From Rhyzopertha dominica (Eukaryota; Arthropoda; Insecta; Coleoptera; Bostrichidae): DNA of 64,000 nucleotides. A model generated the notes under the pieces. The model had not been told where the DNA came from and searched no databases. It saw only the letters and a program-made list of their open reading frames with translations. Position 1 is the stretch's first letter, and every line of letters starts with the position of its first letter. A program made the position numbers and the translations under genes. The stretch spans positions 56,317,325 through 56,381,324 of the forward strand of contig QCXZ01000064.1 of the NCBI GenBank assembly GCA_025024175.1, given 5' to 3'. Shown here one piece after another: positions 10,788 through 23,400 of the stretch.

Positions 10788-12080
10788 AATTGGGTATTTG
10801 CCATGTATTTATATTTTATTAAATTGTATATTAATAGGTAGCATCTAATCCACAAAACAGCTGTGACAGCTTATAAATTCGAAAAAATGGATCGTAAGGT
10901 GTATTCTTAATATTAAAAATGTGAATATTTAAAGAGACAGCCAAAACGCGAACATATTGGCCGTGACGTCAGCTCTCTTGTAAATGGTCGCTTATTTACA
11001 TCTGGGGTCAGAACGTCACGCGTCGGCCTCAGCCAGTCAATTTATCAGTTTGTTGTTTGCGTTCATTTTGTGACAAGCGAATTAAAATACGCCAAGAAAA
11101 CGTGAAATACTTATGAGTTATGACTTCTGAAGGCATGTTCATTGTTATGGAATTTGTATACAGCGACGAGCGGTTCAACGCGGCGGAGATGAGGAACGTA
11201 AAAGCAACAGCATAAGTGAACTTATCAAATTAACGTAGCAATGATAATTTGATTACAGTGGGTTATTGGGAACATATTATTTGTAAACATAAAAATGTAA
11301 GAATCAGAAATGCACCCTAAACTTGACATCTATTTTACAGGTGAGAATAAATATAAATTGCCATTTATTATCGGGGCTCTTGCGGCTCGTTTCCAGTCTG
11401 ACTAACAGTCGAATATATGGGGAACAACGTCGTTCTTTATTATAATATTTCCCTCTATCAACTTAAAACGCATATATTTTTTCATATCCTCTTCAAGCTA
11501 TAACAAAATGGAAACTGAATGGTAAACGCTTAAAACCCCAAAACGAATAATACAACTTACAGTAAAAATTAAGATGATTCTCACAACAGAAAAAAAATTG
11601 CGATTTCGGCATATCACGTCTAGGGGCCTTAAACAACTTTTTCATACGTTGATAATCTCGAGGAACAGTTACAAAAATTTTGTTAGCTGTACTGACTGAA
11701 GTACTTTTATAACCATGTACAAAACAACACTTGTTTTGTTTTCCATGCATAATAGAAGCTTGTAAAACTACACAAATCACTTTTTGGTGCGACCTCTTAC
11801 ACTGTCCTTTCAATGAACACCACACAAAAGCTTTTCCAATACAAGAATGATATTACACCATTAAACAGCACGCTCCTCGGTAATGTTTACATGACACTTG
11901 ACGTCACGAGTTGAATAACCTTGGATAGAAGCGTTTTGGCGGTGACTCCTAAGAGTCGAATTTCAGACCTGAAATTCTCTACCTACAAATATTTTTTTTG
12001 TTTTTTTTAACATGGGGTACGATATATATGCACTTCAAGATTCATTTTACGTAATTTTAAAAAAAAGTGATAATACCAAT
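10788..12080 (-). mobile_element. THAP-domain element, copy B
   Basis: The ends are AATTGGGTATTTGCC (10788) and GATAATACCAAT (12080), and the element is oriented opposite to copy A. This copy has the longest uninterrupted THAP frame (minus strand, about 11825-11590): [33 protein letters not shown], then CCENH where the other copies have CCEDH. A segment encoding [15 protein letters not shown] sequence is present in copy C and partly here after an intron-like AT-rich gap of about 70 bp. No catalytic transposase domain follows, so the element is non-autonomous. Confidence 0.75.
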
Positions 12081-12164
12081 ATACAATAATTTAGGGAAGC
12101 TATTCATAATAAAAACAAACTCCAAGAAGCGATTGTGTTTAAAATTTTTAAGAAATTTTGATAA

Positions 12165-12550
12165 TTCTGTTGATAGCCAACAGAAATGGGACAGGGCTCG
12201 TATATACCCGGAAGATTATGCTAAACGTGTGGAATTTTGTCAGTGGATAATTTTTACTGATGAAGCAACATTTACCAGCGACGGCATTAATAATATCCGT
12301 AACTCTCACGCATGGTCTGATGAAAATTCGACATGCAATAGTCGAAACCAATTTTCAGCACAGGTTTTCAGTAAATGTGTGGTATGGTATGATTCCTGGG
12401 TATTGGCCCTTCTATCAGAAGAAGAAGAATGCGAATGTACTAATAGCATGATGGAGCCCCTGTTCATTTCGCTCGTGCGGTGAAGCAACACTTGGATAAA
12501 ATGTATCCAGAGCGTTGGACAACAGCAAATGGGACAAGCAACAGGGAGTA
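12165..12550 (+). pseudogene. Mariner-type transposase, central part
   Basis: This is the continuation of the transposase begun at 7861. It reads YPEDYAKRVEFCQWI, then IIFTDEATFTSDGINNIRNS (first catalytic Asp in FTDE), HAWSDEN, NFQHRFSVNVWYGMIPGYW in a shifted frame, and DGAPVHFARAVKQHLDKMYP (second catalytic Asp). The usual third block (PPRSPDLTP) is missing before the right terminal repeat, so the copy is truncated as well as frameshifted. Confidence 0.8.
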
Positions 12551-12740
12551 TTTTTAACACCTTTTAAAAAAAGTTACAACTGTTACAGAAATGTTACTGT
12601 TATATTGTATTTTTTCAAATTACGCTATATCTTGAAAAGAAATGGAAATCGAATAAGAACATTCGGGTTCTTTTATATTATTTTGATGTGCAGAATGCAG
12701 TCCTGGAGTTCGGTGCGATCCTTCCGATTCACCCAGTATA

Positions 12741-15700
12741 CTAGAAAGTTTTAGTATATATAAAATACATCGAATATCAGACATTTCGACACTATAAAAA
12801 CCAGAAACATAAATAATATTCCAAAGCTTTATCAGACGCACAACACAAACACCAGACCCATTTTTTTGTCCAAAAACATGTGTGATACATATATACCATA
12901 AAATATGTTAAACACCATAGCACTAGAGGAAACAGTACATACGCAATCACAAAACAAAACAAAATCATAAATCATCAATACAAAGACTAACTACGTTCGA
13001 CACCAAACAACATTGGCAATCAAAACACAAAAACTATTTAATGACAAAACAGATATACAAGGATTGAGTAAATATATACCACAACATAATATAAAATTAA
13101 ATAATTAATTCTAAATCCCAATATCAAACATTCTGATAACATCATAATACAAATAGCAAAACCACCACAAACAAAAAATAATATAATGACACACAAATCA
13201 ATTTTGACGGCGAAAAAAAGCTTTTATAAGGTATTAATTCCTATTTTCTGTATATTTAACAAATGTGTTATTTCTGATGTACTATATAGCTTGTTAAACA
13301 CCCGACGAAGGCTAAACCGAAAAAATACAGTCAAAACGTACAAACATTAAAAATAGCTTAATTTAGGAATAACATACCTATCTGTATTCAAAGCATAGTC
13401 AATAAGAATTAGGTAGCTATAAAAATATATTTTCAGAAAGAACGCTTTTGTTTATACGTGATGTCCTATATAACTTTTTTAATTTAAGTTCCTAAATCGT
13501 AAAATAACACATCCTAATTATAAGCATATTACTTATCGTAACTTGCTTACCCAAGCTTTCATCGATTTTACTAAAGGTCTTCTGCTTTAAGCATTATTTC
13601 CTTTCAACAGTCCACCTTTGTAAAACATAAATATAAGGTAACAGCAGCAGGTCACTTCCTTCCTTAATGGGCTTAATGGCCTCCACCCGTGATGATGCAA
13701 AGTTAGGTAATTGTTAAACTAAACTGATACATGTTTACAAAATTCCCTTACCTACTACATCTGTGACTTCCATCAGCCAAATATATTGGAGAATATCCCA
13801 CTCATGCCTGTTCTATACTATTCTAAAAATTCACAGATCTGCGTTACCTGAGGAGCCATTAATAACACATATCAGACCCTGGACTCATTCTGCAATTTAT
13901 GACCCCTATTAATTGCTCATTGTAGAAGTATTTAACTATTTAAACAACAGCAGAATAAAATAACTTCATTTGCATATTGTGCATGCTTTTTTCAAAATCC
14001 ATATAAAATAGTAGAGAAACTTGAAATAGTTTATGGCTAAACCAATTTGCAAACAAACCCATATTTAAAATCCCTATTTATCGGCATAACATCCAAATTT
14101 ACAGTGCTGTACATCCGCTATTACTCATAGTATCCCTTTATTAGCGGAACTTCAATACAGTACATATCAAAAAGATCTATTCAGAAAAATAATGACTACC
14201 CTATTATTACCACCCCGTTCAATTCCGTACTAAGTCCAACCCCATTGGTCGGAATAAAATTGATCGAAATTTCCATGAATGTCTCGAGTACTTTGCAGTC
14301 ACCAGCTATAAATGGCACGGAAAGGCATGTTCCAAGTGTTCTAGGTGCCAATAGCACACTATCATAATCTAGTCGAAGACGTATTGCCCCACTACAGTTT
14401 TATCAACCTGTTATCTCTCATTCTGAACAACGACAAACGTGTTTACACAATAAACTTGATTTGTACACGGCTGGATCAATAATTAGAGCGATTTTGTGGT
14501 GGTACAATGTCATCTATATCGCCAGTAGTGAATAACGTATCCGGGGTAAGTTTTACTATTAGAATAATTTTAAATGCGCGCGTTATTTGCAAAATGTCGC
14601 AAATTTCAATGCAATAGCTATTATTATTAATTTTCAATACATACTGTGCATTCACAATGAATGGAATAAACAATGGTCTTTTTTAAAGTACGGGCACGAT
14701 TCTTGAATAATCTTGTTAAGACCGTGTGAATTTAATTTATAAATGAAAACCATGTAACACATTGATATTCAAACTCGAACCAAAGACAGACGACAGAACA
14801 AATTATTATTTCTACTGCGATAAAATTTTTAAATCGTGTACAAACACTAAGTAGTTGTGTTTATAAATAATAAATAGCAACGGCCCGCAGTGAGAGCCTT
14901 GTGGGGGCTAGAATATGTTTGAACTTGGTATGAAACAAAACTTGCATTGTTTCTTGAGGGTCTGCCTGGGGTCTTCGAGTCTAAGTCTTAGACTGATTTA
15001 AGGCTGATTATTTGCACTATTTATACTAGAATAAGTGCATACGTCACAACGCGTAAACTGCTGAACTAGAGCATAATCCATCATTCACGAGAAGTGCATT
15101 AAACACAAAAATGCTGATACCGACGTTAACAACGAAATTACAAATACGAGTATAAATAATCTTGGATCTTTGTTTGACACTATAAATTGTTAAAACCAAA
15201 GTGGCGCCACTTTTCTAATAGAAGTGTATATGATTGACGCTTTGCCTTTACAATGTCTGCGTTATGTTATTAACTTGATATTTCTTGTGAGAATTAACGG
15301 CTTAGACGCAATTTTGTTATTATTGATATATTTCTTCTGTACGCTTTCTATTATTAAACTTTTATATACAAATATAAATGAACTAATAGTAACAACTGAT
15401 TTGTTAGGTAAAAAGCCTTTTCTTATAGCAGATTTATGCAACATACATGTACACCACTAGATCTGGAGCAAGGAATAAATTGGCTTCTAGATTTACTTGA
15501 GTGCTAGAATAATATTAAAAAACATCGCAACTAGTATTCGTATACGCCGTATAAATCAGCGAATAAACCATTGTTTTCGAATCTAATATATAGTTTTCAA
15601 TAATATCCATCTTCGAACAATATTAATAGAGAAGAGAGAAATAGATATACGTAGTTTTGGAGTTTAAAATTTGCACAGTAGCTGCTCTCGTCTGAATATT

Positions 15701-18181
15701 CGTTATTAGATTTTTATTAAAACGGATATGAATATTCGATTCGAATTCAGCCAGCACTAATTCTAAATATTTCTCTAACTGTTACTTGACAGTTAATTTC
15801 GACTTCTAATATTGTTAAACTTAAAGTCTTCAGAATTGAATACACACAACACACATGCAGATAACTACTAAGTACAACTTCTAGTACTGTTCCTATAATT
15901 TTACTTCTAAATAAGCCGTCTAACTAGTCCCCAACTTTTATATATGCATATCCGAACGGTACAGCAATTTGTCATAAAAAATTCATCAAATCGATGTCTC
16001 TATTACCATTGATGTCAATTCTGATAGTGTTGTCACTATAATGGCCCTCTGTACAAGCTTAAGGACATCAACCTTGACGTGTGAAAAACTTAGAGGGTGG
16101 TTTTCTAATTTCCTGGTTTTATTCACGCCGCAAATGGGGTTCACCGACCTTCAACATGCACTGTAATGGCTTACCTGTCAGGTTCGGTGGGGTTGTTTCA
16201 ATGGCTCATTTTTCGATACGTTTGCGAGCTATAAAACAAAGGTGCATTGTATATTGCATCAAAGACGTTCGTTTATTATATTCTGTACCTGTTTGGCATC
16301 AATTTGTAACGAGTGAGTAATGATTAATTGAGCCTAATCTTATCATGAGTATAGCAGGTGAATGCCGATTTTAGAAAGCGGTCAATTTTTTTCCTCGCGC
16401 AGTATTAGAGATAGTAGAAATGTAATTGAATGTTTCAAGATGCGACGAAAAATATAAATTGTAAAACCCTTCGGTTATTTATAATATAATGATTCAATAT
16501 ATGTAGTTAGGTTTAATGTTAGACAACTAATACGATTGTGTCAATTAAAAATATGAAACACATAATATTAAATATCATATCCTTAAAAGATATGCACCCT
16601 CTATGAAAATTTAGCAAAAATAGCATAAAGACATCGTATTTTCTTTAATAAATGCCATCAAATGAGGTTGATATACAGGGTATCTATAAATGATTCGTGC
16701 AACGCGGGCGACGTTGATTTCTGAATATTTGTGCCGCCTTTTTGTAACTGCTGCCAAGCTAAAATATGAACAGCGATAGTACTGAAGGTTGCAGATCAGT
16801 GTCACACCACAGCTCCGAAATGTGAGCCTCCTGCCACCTGTAACCTTAAAGTACAGATTATACTATAAAGCACTACAGAATTGGTTGAAAATACACAATC
16901 CCAGGCGTTTTCTCATATTACAATGGCAAGTATACGTCACGTTCCTGAGAGTTGGCAAATTAATTTAATCGATAAAATCCCTAAGCGTTTCTACTACGGC
17001 AATGTATGACTTCTTTATTATGGCAAGATGAAGTAAAAATTGTGCAAAACCCATATAAATGGCACCACAACACGTTCGTCACAAACCAGTATTTTTAAAA
17101 ATCAGCTTTTAGATGTAACACGGCGCATGCCACGTCACGTCACGTCATTTATAACAGATCACTTTTGTGTTTTCTTTATTTTGATATGGTTAGATACAGA
17201 ATGATAAAACAAGGCTGTCACCGTGCCCTAATTACGATTTTGGAAAATTTGCGAAAAACTACAACTCCTGTTTTATCGGCAATCGATAGCATTTGACAGT
17301 TGGTGATTGTTTGCCATTATTGTTGATATATTAATATGTCTTTTATATAAGACGAACTGATTGACATTCTTGGTGAATGTAACAAAATTTTCTGTTAACT
17401 GTCAGAATCTACCTAGCCTGTACGTGCCTCTAGAAGAAAACCGCTCCCAGCGTCTTTACAAAAATTGCTGGCTAAGTTTAAAAACTGTGGAACAATGCAT
17501 TGTAATAAAAAAAATCGTGTAAGAAGAGCATTACCGAAAATGGACAAATTTTTGGTGCTAGTCCAAGAAAATAAGCGTTCAAGCGTTTTACATGACACTG
17601 GAATATCCAGTGTGCACCAGAACACTCTGTGTGGCTGGAAATTAAGAAAATAGGTGCATATTTTGTCAATGGATACATAATTTGCTTCAAGATCCAAGTT
17701 TCTTTAATGGGATGTAATATAATTACTGTTACAAAACAGGCATAATTTGCACTACTACGAAACCTAAAATTTTAATTGAAAAATCAAAGGTTAAAGGGCT
17801 GAGGGGTTAGCGACCGTAGAATGCTAATTAATAGAGTACTCCTTTAAGGTGCCAAGCATTTGAAATATATTTATTTCTCCTTCAGGGCCTATAAAATTAA
17901 CAAGTTGCTCTAGAGCCAGATACATACATAGTAAAGATATAATTACGACTAGTTGAGATTTACAATGTATAAGTTTTATAAAGACTACAGCTATACTAAA
18001 CAAAACATTAATAAATCTAACGGTTGTGTCAAAATTTGTCAAACTGCTAAAAGCAATGGTATGTCCAAAATATCTCTTAATCTCCCCCGATTTTCTCCAA
18101 TTCGATCAAGAAACGGTATGTGGAGCTCACCTTTTAAACAATAATAGTAAAACACTTGTTTTTGATCCTATATTTCTTATT
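12741..18181. other. Long intergenic stretch
   Basis: No host gene is supported in these 5.4 kb. Open frames on either strand (for example at 15224-15460, 16081-16320 and 17413-17697) lack ATG starts, domains or splice context. The sequence at 12745-13360 is A-rich on the plus strand and reads like a decayed retroelement. Its end, GACGAAGGCTAAACCGAAA (about 13303), is hammerhead-like but lacks a pairing stem. A dispersed repeat lies at 16675-16800. Confidence 0.5.
16675..16800 (-). repeat. Dispersed repeat, copy 2
   Basis: This is the reverse complement of the repeat at 4478-4567, extended to about 16800. Shared words include GTTGATTTCTGAAT, GTGCCGCCTTTTT and ATAAATGATT. The end next to TATACAGGGTATC looks like a TA-flanked terminus of a DNA element. 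Confidence 0.65.
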
Positions 18182-19440
18182 TTTGGCAAAGCCAATAAAT
18201 AGTGTTAAATGCATGACTGTGTCTATGCTATCTGCATCGCAACGAACTACAGGGATCTGTCTCGCTGTTGTTACAGCTCGTCATGTAGTTTAGATCTAGT
18301 CCAGACAGCATGGTATAGAACTGGTTTTGCCTATACAGTGTGCGCTACCTAAAACTCCCCAGGCTCGTATTTTCTTTATTTTTTTACGTACAACCTTAAG
18401 TTATATAACAAATTGTAGGTCTTTTTTGCAGATTATCATGTTTTGTGTTTAAAGCTATTTTTTGTACATATTTTTTAACCTTACCTCGTATAATAAATAT
18501 TGCTTCACAGTTGAATGCCGTCTTTTGTCTTCTTCAATTTGTGTCATTACCATGTATGCGTAATTTTTACTCCTTCTTAGTGAAAAACAAGAAAAACTAG
18601 TCGCCGCCATGTTCTTTAAATAGGGTTGTTCAGAATTTTTTAATAGTTAGTTTAGTAGCTTATTACGGTACAAATCGCTGCACACAAAACCTAAAAATTT
18701 TAAATAACTTTTAAATAAATCAAGTACAAAGTTCGTTCTACAGAGAGAGGCTAGGAAATGAAACCCTGTGACGAGGCTAGTAGGCGATGTAGAAAACCAA
18801 ACTAGCCTCATCGCAGGGTTTCGCTATTTAGCCTCTCTCTCTTTAGAACGAACTTTGTACTTGATTTATTTAAAAGTTACTCAAAATTNTGGGGTTTTGT
18901 GCGTAGCGATGGGTATGTAGGCATAATTTGTACCATAATAAGCTACTAAACTAACACTTAAAAAATTGTGAACGGCCCTATAAAAGAACATGGCGGCGAC
19001 TAGTTCTTCTTGTTTTTCACTAAGAAGGAGTAAAAATTACGCATACATGGTAATGACACAAATTGAAGAAGACAAAAATCGGCATCCAACTATGAAGCAA
19101 TATTTATTATACGGGGTAAGGTTAGAAAATATTTACAAAAATTAGGTAATCTTATTTGCAAAATATCACAATGTGCAAAAAAAATTTGGACCCTTACTAT
19201 GCTATTTTTAAAGAGTTCAAAAAGACCTACAATTTGACATATAACTTAAGGTTGTACCTAAAAAACAAAGAAAATACGAGCCTGAGGAGTTTTAGATGGC
19301 GGACCCTGGTCTTGGTACTTGGTACTTGGTACTTGGAAGTAGTGCCCATTGAGGTAGCTAGGTGGTTTTGTCATCATTTTAGTGTAATGCTCACAGATGC
19401 CATTGCCATCAGAACTTTTCATGAGGGGATCTTTCATTAA
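18182..19440 (-). mobile_element. Diverged hammerhead retroelement copy, interrupted
   Basis: The parts at 18182-18335 and about 19318-19440 together match the reverse complement of the first half of the insertion at 58135-58720 (the repeat unit, then the inverted end piece). The foldback element at 18336-19308 has inserted at the junction. In minus-strand sense the hammerhead region (18289-18246) keeps stem I as ACTACA/TGTAGT and stem II as GCTGT/ACAGC. The core has GAGA instead of GAAA and has lost the C of CTGANGA, so self-cleavage is unlikely. Confidence 0.65.
18336..19308. mobile_element. Foldback element, 0.97-kb palindrome
   Basis: The left arm 18336-18780 and right arm 18802-19308 are near-complete inverted copies around a 21-bp spacer. 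The outer ends resemble CAGGGTCCGCCA...TAAAACTCC, as in the shorter relative at 22639-23136. Each arm contains a short open frame beginning MAATS and running about 45 codons to a GTAAGG donor-like site (plus strand at 18992; minus strand in the other arm). The second half of each arm, next to the centre, is absent from the shorter relative. Confidence 0.8.
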
Positions 19441-20335
19441 CTAGCTAGATCACCAGATTTAATAAACCTGTTTTGTTGGGGTACATGAAATAAAAAGTTA
19501 ACGTCAATCCTCCATCTACTCTTTATAATATGAGAAATATAATTCTCGTAGCGTTTGTTAGAATTTTGCCAGATATGTTGGCTAAACTTTAAGGAGCAGA
19601 CACGATTGTGTTTACAAAAACGTGAAAATCATTTTTAACATTTATAATAATCACACGTCTTGTTTCAGTATGTTATGTTTAACGCTCTTATTAGGCAGAT
19701 TTCATTTTCATGTTTTTTTTTCAGTTCAGTTTTAGTCAAAATAACACCTTCAAATAACAAGGAACTCAGTTTGACATTTTTCAAAAAATATATTATACAT
19801 ACTAATTAATTTTTTTCATTAGCTCATCTCATTCTACACTCTCCTTCATCATCAAAGCAAACTGAACAACAGGAAACATTGGAAACAAATACGGTTGGAA
19901 ACAAGAAAAACCTATTTAACCTTTCTCTTATTCTTAATACCACTACGCTCATGGCGGAATAAAACATTGAAATACTCAAGTCTCCATATGGGTCATTACC
20001 ATATTGGGAAATAACAAATATCAAATTTAACGAACTGACAAATAGTTTTATCAAGTATTCATAAATGAAGTGCCTTTATGAAGCTACGACACTGACATTG
20101 TTTGATTACCTGTTTACTGATTTACACGTGTTGCACTTTCGTTACAATTATCCAATTAGCCTGTTGCAATTTTACAACACTAACCCAATGAAACAAAGAC
20201 CTTTGTCTACAATGTGTTTATTTCCTTACAACCCACTACACATGTAATCTCGAATTTTCCTATCGATGTCTTATCTTGGAACTATAACGTTTCACAAAAG
20301 TATTTATCCACTTCGTGTGAGGTAGCTAAATGATA
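19441..20335. other. Region upstream of the ninjurin gene
   Basis: This is AT-rich sequence without a supported gene. The end near 20300 leads into the predicted ninjurin core promoter. Confidence 0.45.
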
Positions 20336-20336
20336 A

Positions 20337-20371
20337 TATATATACCCCGCCACTACATCTCGCGATGCAGT
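20337..20371 (+). promoter_or_regulatory. Predicted ninjurin core promoter (TATA + initiator)
   Basis: TATATATA at 20337-20344 is followed about 31 bp later by an initiator-like GCAGTTT (A at 20369). It lies 127 bp before the preferred ATG. Motif spacing is the only evidence. Confidence 0.35.
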
Positions 20372-20495
20372 TTTGCGGATATTGCAGCTGGTAAAAAAAG
20401 AAATCACAGCTTGTAATTTGGTTTAATTGCTCGTTTGAGCTCGGTGAGTGAACTTGGACTGTGTTAGTGTGTTCTCTTTTCCAATGTGCAATACT

Positions 20496-23400
20496 ATGGA
20501 GGCCAGCAAAAACGACAAGATTATCCCGCTTGAGAGTGACAATAACGATGGTTCCATATTGACCAAAGGATTGGAAATTTTGGCAGTAAGCACCAATATT
20601 ATACAGACTTCGTGCTTATTTCCCTTGTATACAAGGTCTTATCGCAACAACTAAGTAGGGATTAACACAGTTAGATATGATGTAATTAATAGTGAGATGG
20701 AAAGCGAAATTGATATTCGATTATTGCTAGACTTTTCTTTCCCTTTAAACTTTTAGGATTAGGAACCAGCGATGTTAAAATTACTTCATAATGTTTAATT
20801 AATTACAATTAAACTCTTCGATTCAATTTCAAATAATCAATTACATTCTTATATTATTTATTAATTTTATTGATGTAAAAGAAACACCGTTATGTCTTCA
20901 GAGCAACAGTTTTTCAAATTGTTCATCTGACCAATTGTTTCATTTAGGTTTCAAAATTAGACCTCAATAGCTCAACGGAAGAGGATGAAGGTAATATGAC
21001 ATTAAATATTTTTTAAATCTTAAGTATTGCAGGATAGCATTTTACAGATAATAATCTCTACTTTCCCATAAGCTCAAATTTCTATATAATCAAGAATTTG
21101 ACAAGATATATTCTAAAGGTGAATCGCAAGGACTTTAGTTATTATCACTTGAAGGCAAAAAGTGTTCTTGTACTTCACTCATGACAAGTTCTCTAACTGC
21201 GACATATAGAATTTCTCCAGTTCAAATTGTGGTAAGGAACAAGTTGCCTAAATATATGGTCTTCTGAATAACTGACTGAAATCTAAAATATGTTAAAAGC
21301 ATTTTTAATATTTGTTATAAGGGAATCCCAGAGCTCAACACATAATTTCACTTTTTCAATTTCTTTGTTTACTACCTTTGGATTAATGAAAAAGAGTTGA
21401 CAAAGCGTATCCCAGATATAACTGGCTTTTTCCTGAAGAGTATCGATAGCAGTAGCCTATGGTTTCATAAATATTCTTGCAGAAAATTTAATTTAGCCGA
21501 TATAAGTTTAGTTGCTTTGATTACACCGCAAATCGAGCCCGGGTGTTTTTTTTTTTAAGCGAGGATAGTAGAAACAGTCGAAATGTGAATGTTATCTTGT
21601 AGGGTATTATTTATTAAAAATACTCCAGTTCAATAATTACAACAAAAGTAATTCAAGTACTTCTTGAAGTAATATTAATTATTTATTTAACAACACAGTT
21701 AGCAACGATCCTAATATACTGATTGACATGTACATAAGAACACCCAGTGGTAATAATTCTATTTGGGCGAACATGTTTATTTGTTTATTGGGGTGATATA
21801 TGCAAGTCATTAAAAATGGGTCAAAGAAGACTATAAAAAATAATAACTGATGGTGTTGTAAGCACTCATTAACAATATATTCTACGCATTCTCTCCATAA
21901 TTTTCCATGTGTGTTCAAAGTGTAAAAGATCGGGAGATCTTTGCAAAAAAAAACGCGTTAGCATTCCTGGTTCTACTGCGCTCGTTCTCTACATTTATTT
22001 AGCCTTGTTGCCGTTTAGAGGTTTTGTTCTTGTAAGAATAGCTTTAAAGGGTTCCCTATGCACAATACACATGGTGATATCTCAACAAAGACCTTTAATG
22101 CAGCACTTACCAAAAATTTCTTCGAAGTATAACTGGTGGGTATATACTAATTTTAATTTTTTAATTTTTATTTTGAAAAGGAATTTATGATTAAAAAAAA
22201 ACCTTCTTAACAAATCTACTCGTAACTTTCTTAGTTAGGCCATAAATTAATCATACATATAGGCCAAATAGTACTCTCCTGTACTGGCCACACAATGAGT
22301 ATAAACATAGAAGAAAACGTTATGGATACATCCAATGTGTGTCTAACGGAAAGTAACACTAATTAAAAGTCAAGTAGGAAAAGTGAAATTGCAATAATTT
22401 GTTTCTCTATAGCATTTGTTAAACAAAATTAATGCTGAAAATAACCGGCTTTGCAAATTCAATGTCGCAACGAACTGTTTCACCGGGTAAAGCATTATAT
22501 GCTGCAATGAGGCAGCGTAGTGTGGTTCCTGTTTCTGTAAACTGTGCATTTTAGATGTGTTAATGAATCACTTTAATTCACGGGTACTGTTTCTACTAGA
22601 TTGTAAATTAAATATAAGCCTTGTAGTTGGGGTATATACAGGGTCCGCCACTTAAAACTCCCCAGGCTCGTATTTTCGCTATCTTTTTAGGTACAACCTT
22701 AAGTTATATATGAAATTGTAGGTCTTTTTAAACTCTTTAAAAATAGAATATTGGGTGTCCAATAATAATAAGCTACTAAAGTAGCACTTAAAAAATTCTG
22801 AACAACCTTATTAACAAAAATGCGGCGACTAGTTTTTCTTGTTTTTCACTAAGAAGGAGTAAAAATTACGCATACATGGTAAAGACACAAAATGAAGAAA
22901 ATAAAAGCCGGCATCCAACTATAAAGCAATATTTATTATACGGTGTAAGGTTCAAAAATATTTACAAAAATTAACTTTATTTGCAAAATATGATAACCTG
23001 CAAAACAAAATTTTGAACACCCAATATTCTATTTTTAAAAAGTTTAAAAAGACCTACAATTTAACATATAACTTAAAATTGTATCTAAAAAAATAAAGAA
23101 AATACGAGCCTGGGGAGTTTTAGCTGGCGGACCCTGTATATGAATAATGTTGATGTCGAATTTAAAACTTTTTTAGATTAGTTTTTTCACTGAAGAATAA
23201 TGCCTAGTCTTAAATATCAAAAATTAGTTGCAAACTGGCAAGCATCAATTACTCATGCAATATACAAGAGAAAAATTTCCTGAATTTTTGCAACTCTCTA
23301 CAATCATAAACATACTCATGTTCATAAAAATACTCGTTGGAATTCCAAGTTCCATAAATTAGCAAGATGCCACTATAAGAACTCACGTTTCAAGTGGAAG

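Larger units (their letters stand above)
7563..12740 (+). mobile_element. Mariner-type transposon with long TIRs, split by nested insertions
   Basis: The left end (7563 to about 7710) is the inverted copy of the right end (about 12595-12740). Shared words include CAGTCCTGGAG, GGTGCGATCC and ATAAGAAC. The ends themselves read TACACCAGGAGAATCG and CGATTCACCCAGTATA, consistent with a TA target. Without the nest the element would be about 1.2 kb. Its transposase is cut into 7861-8195 and 12165-12550. Between them lie two THAP elements in inverted orientation and a Tc1-like transposase, so at least three insertion events are stacked here. Confidence 0.75.

Noticed and set aside
13295..13335. Hammerhead-like CCCGACGAAGGCTAAACC GAAAAA
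   Set aside because: Stem II is only two pairs, the core has C for U4, and no stem I partner is found after the putative cleavage site. Too weak beside the true hammerheads at 58.3 kb.
16081..16320. 79-codon open frame on the plus strand
   Set aside because: No family resemblance, starts without ATG and lies in repeat-rich intergenic DNA.
17413..17697. Overlapping open frames on both strands
   Set aside because: Open frames in three readings of one short stretch suggest base-composition chance; none has a recognisable motif.
20948..20990. A 43-nt exon-like segment of ninjurin (VSKLDLNSSTEEDE) with good acceptor and GTAATA donor
   Set aside because: Including it shifts the frame so the core exon stops after a few codons; exon 1 joins the core exon directly in phase 0. 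It could only be a non-coding or regulatory exon.
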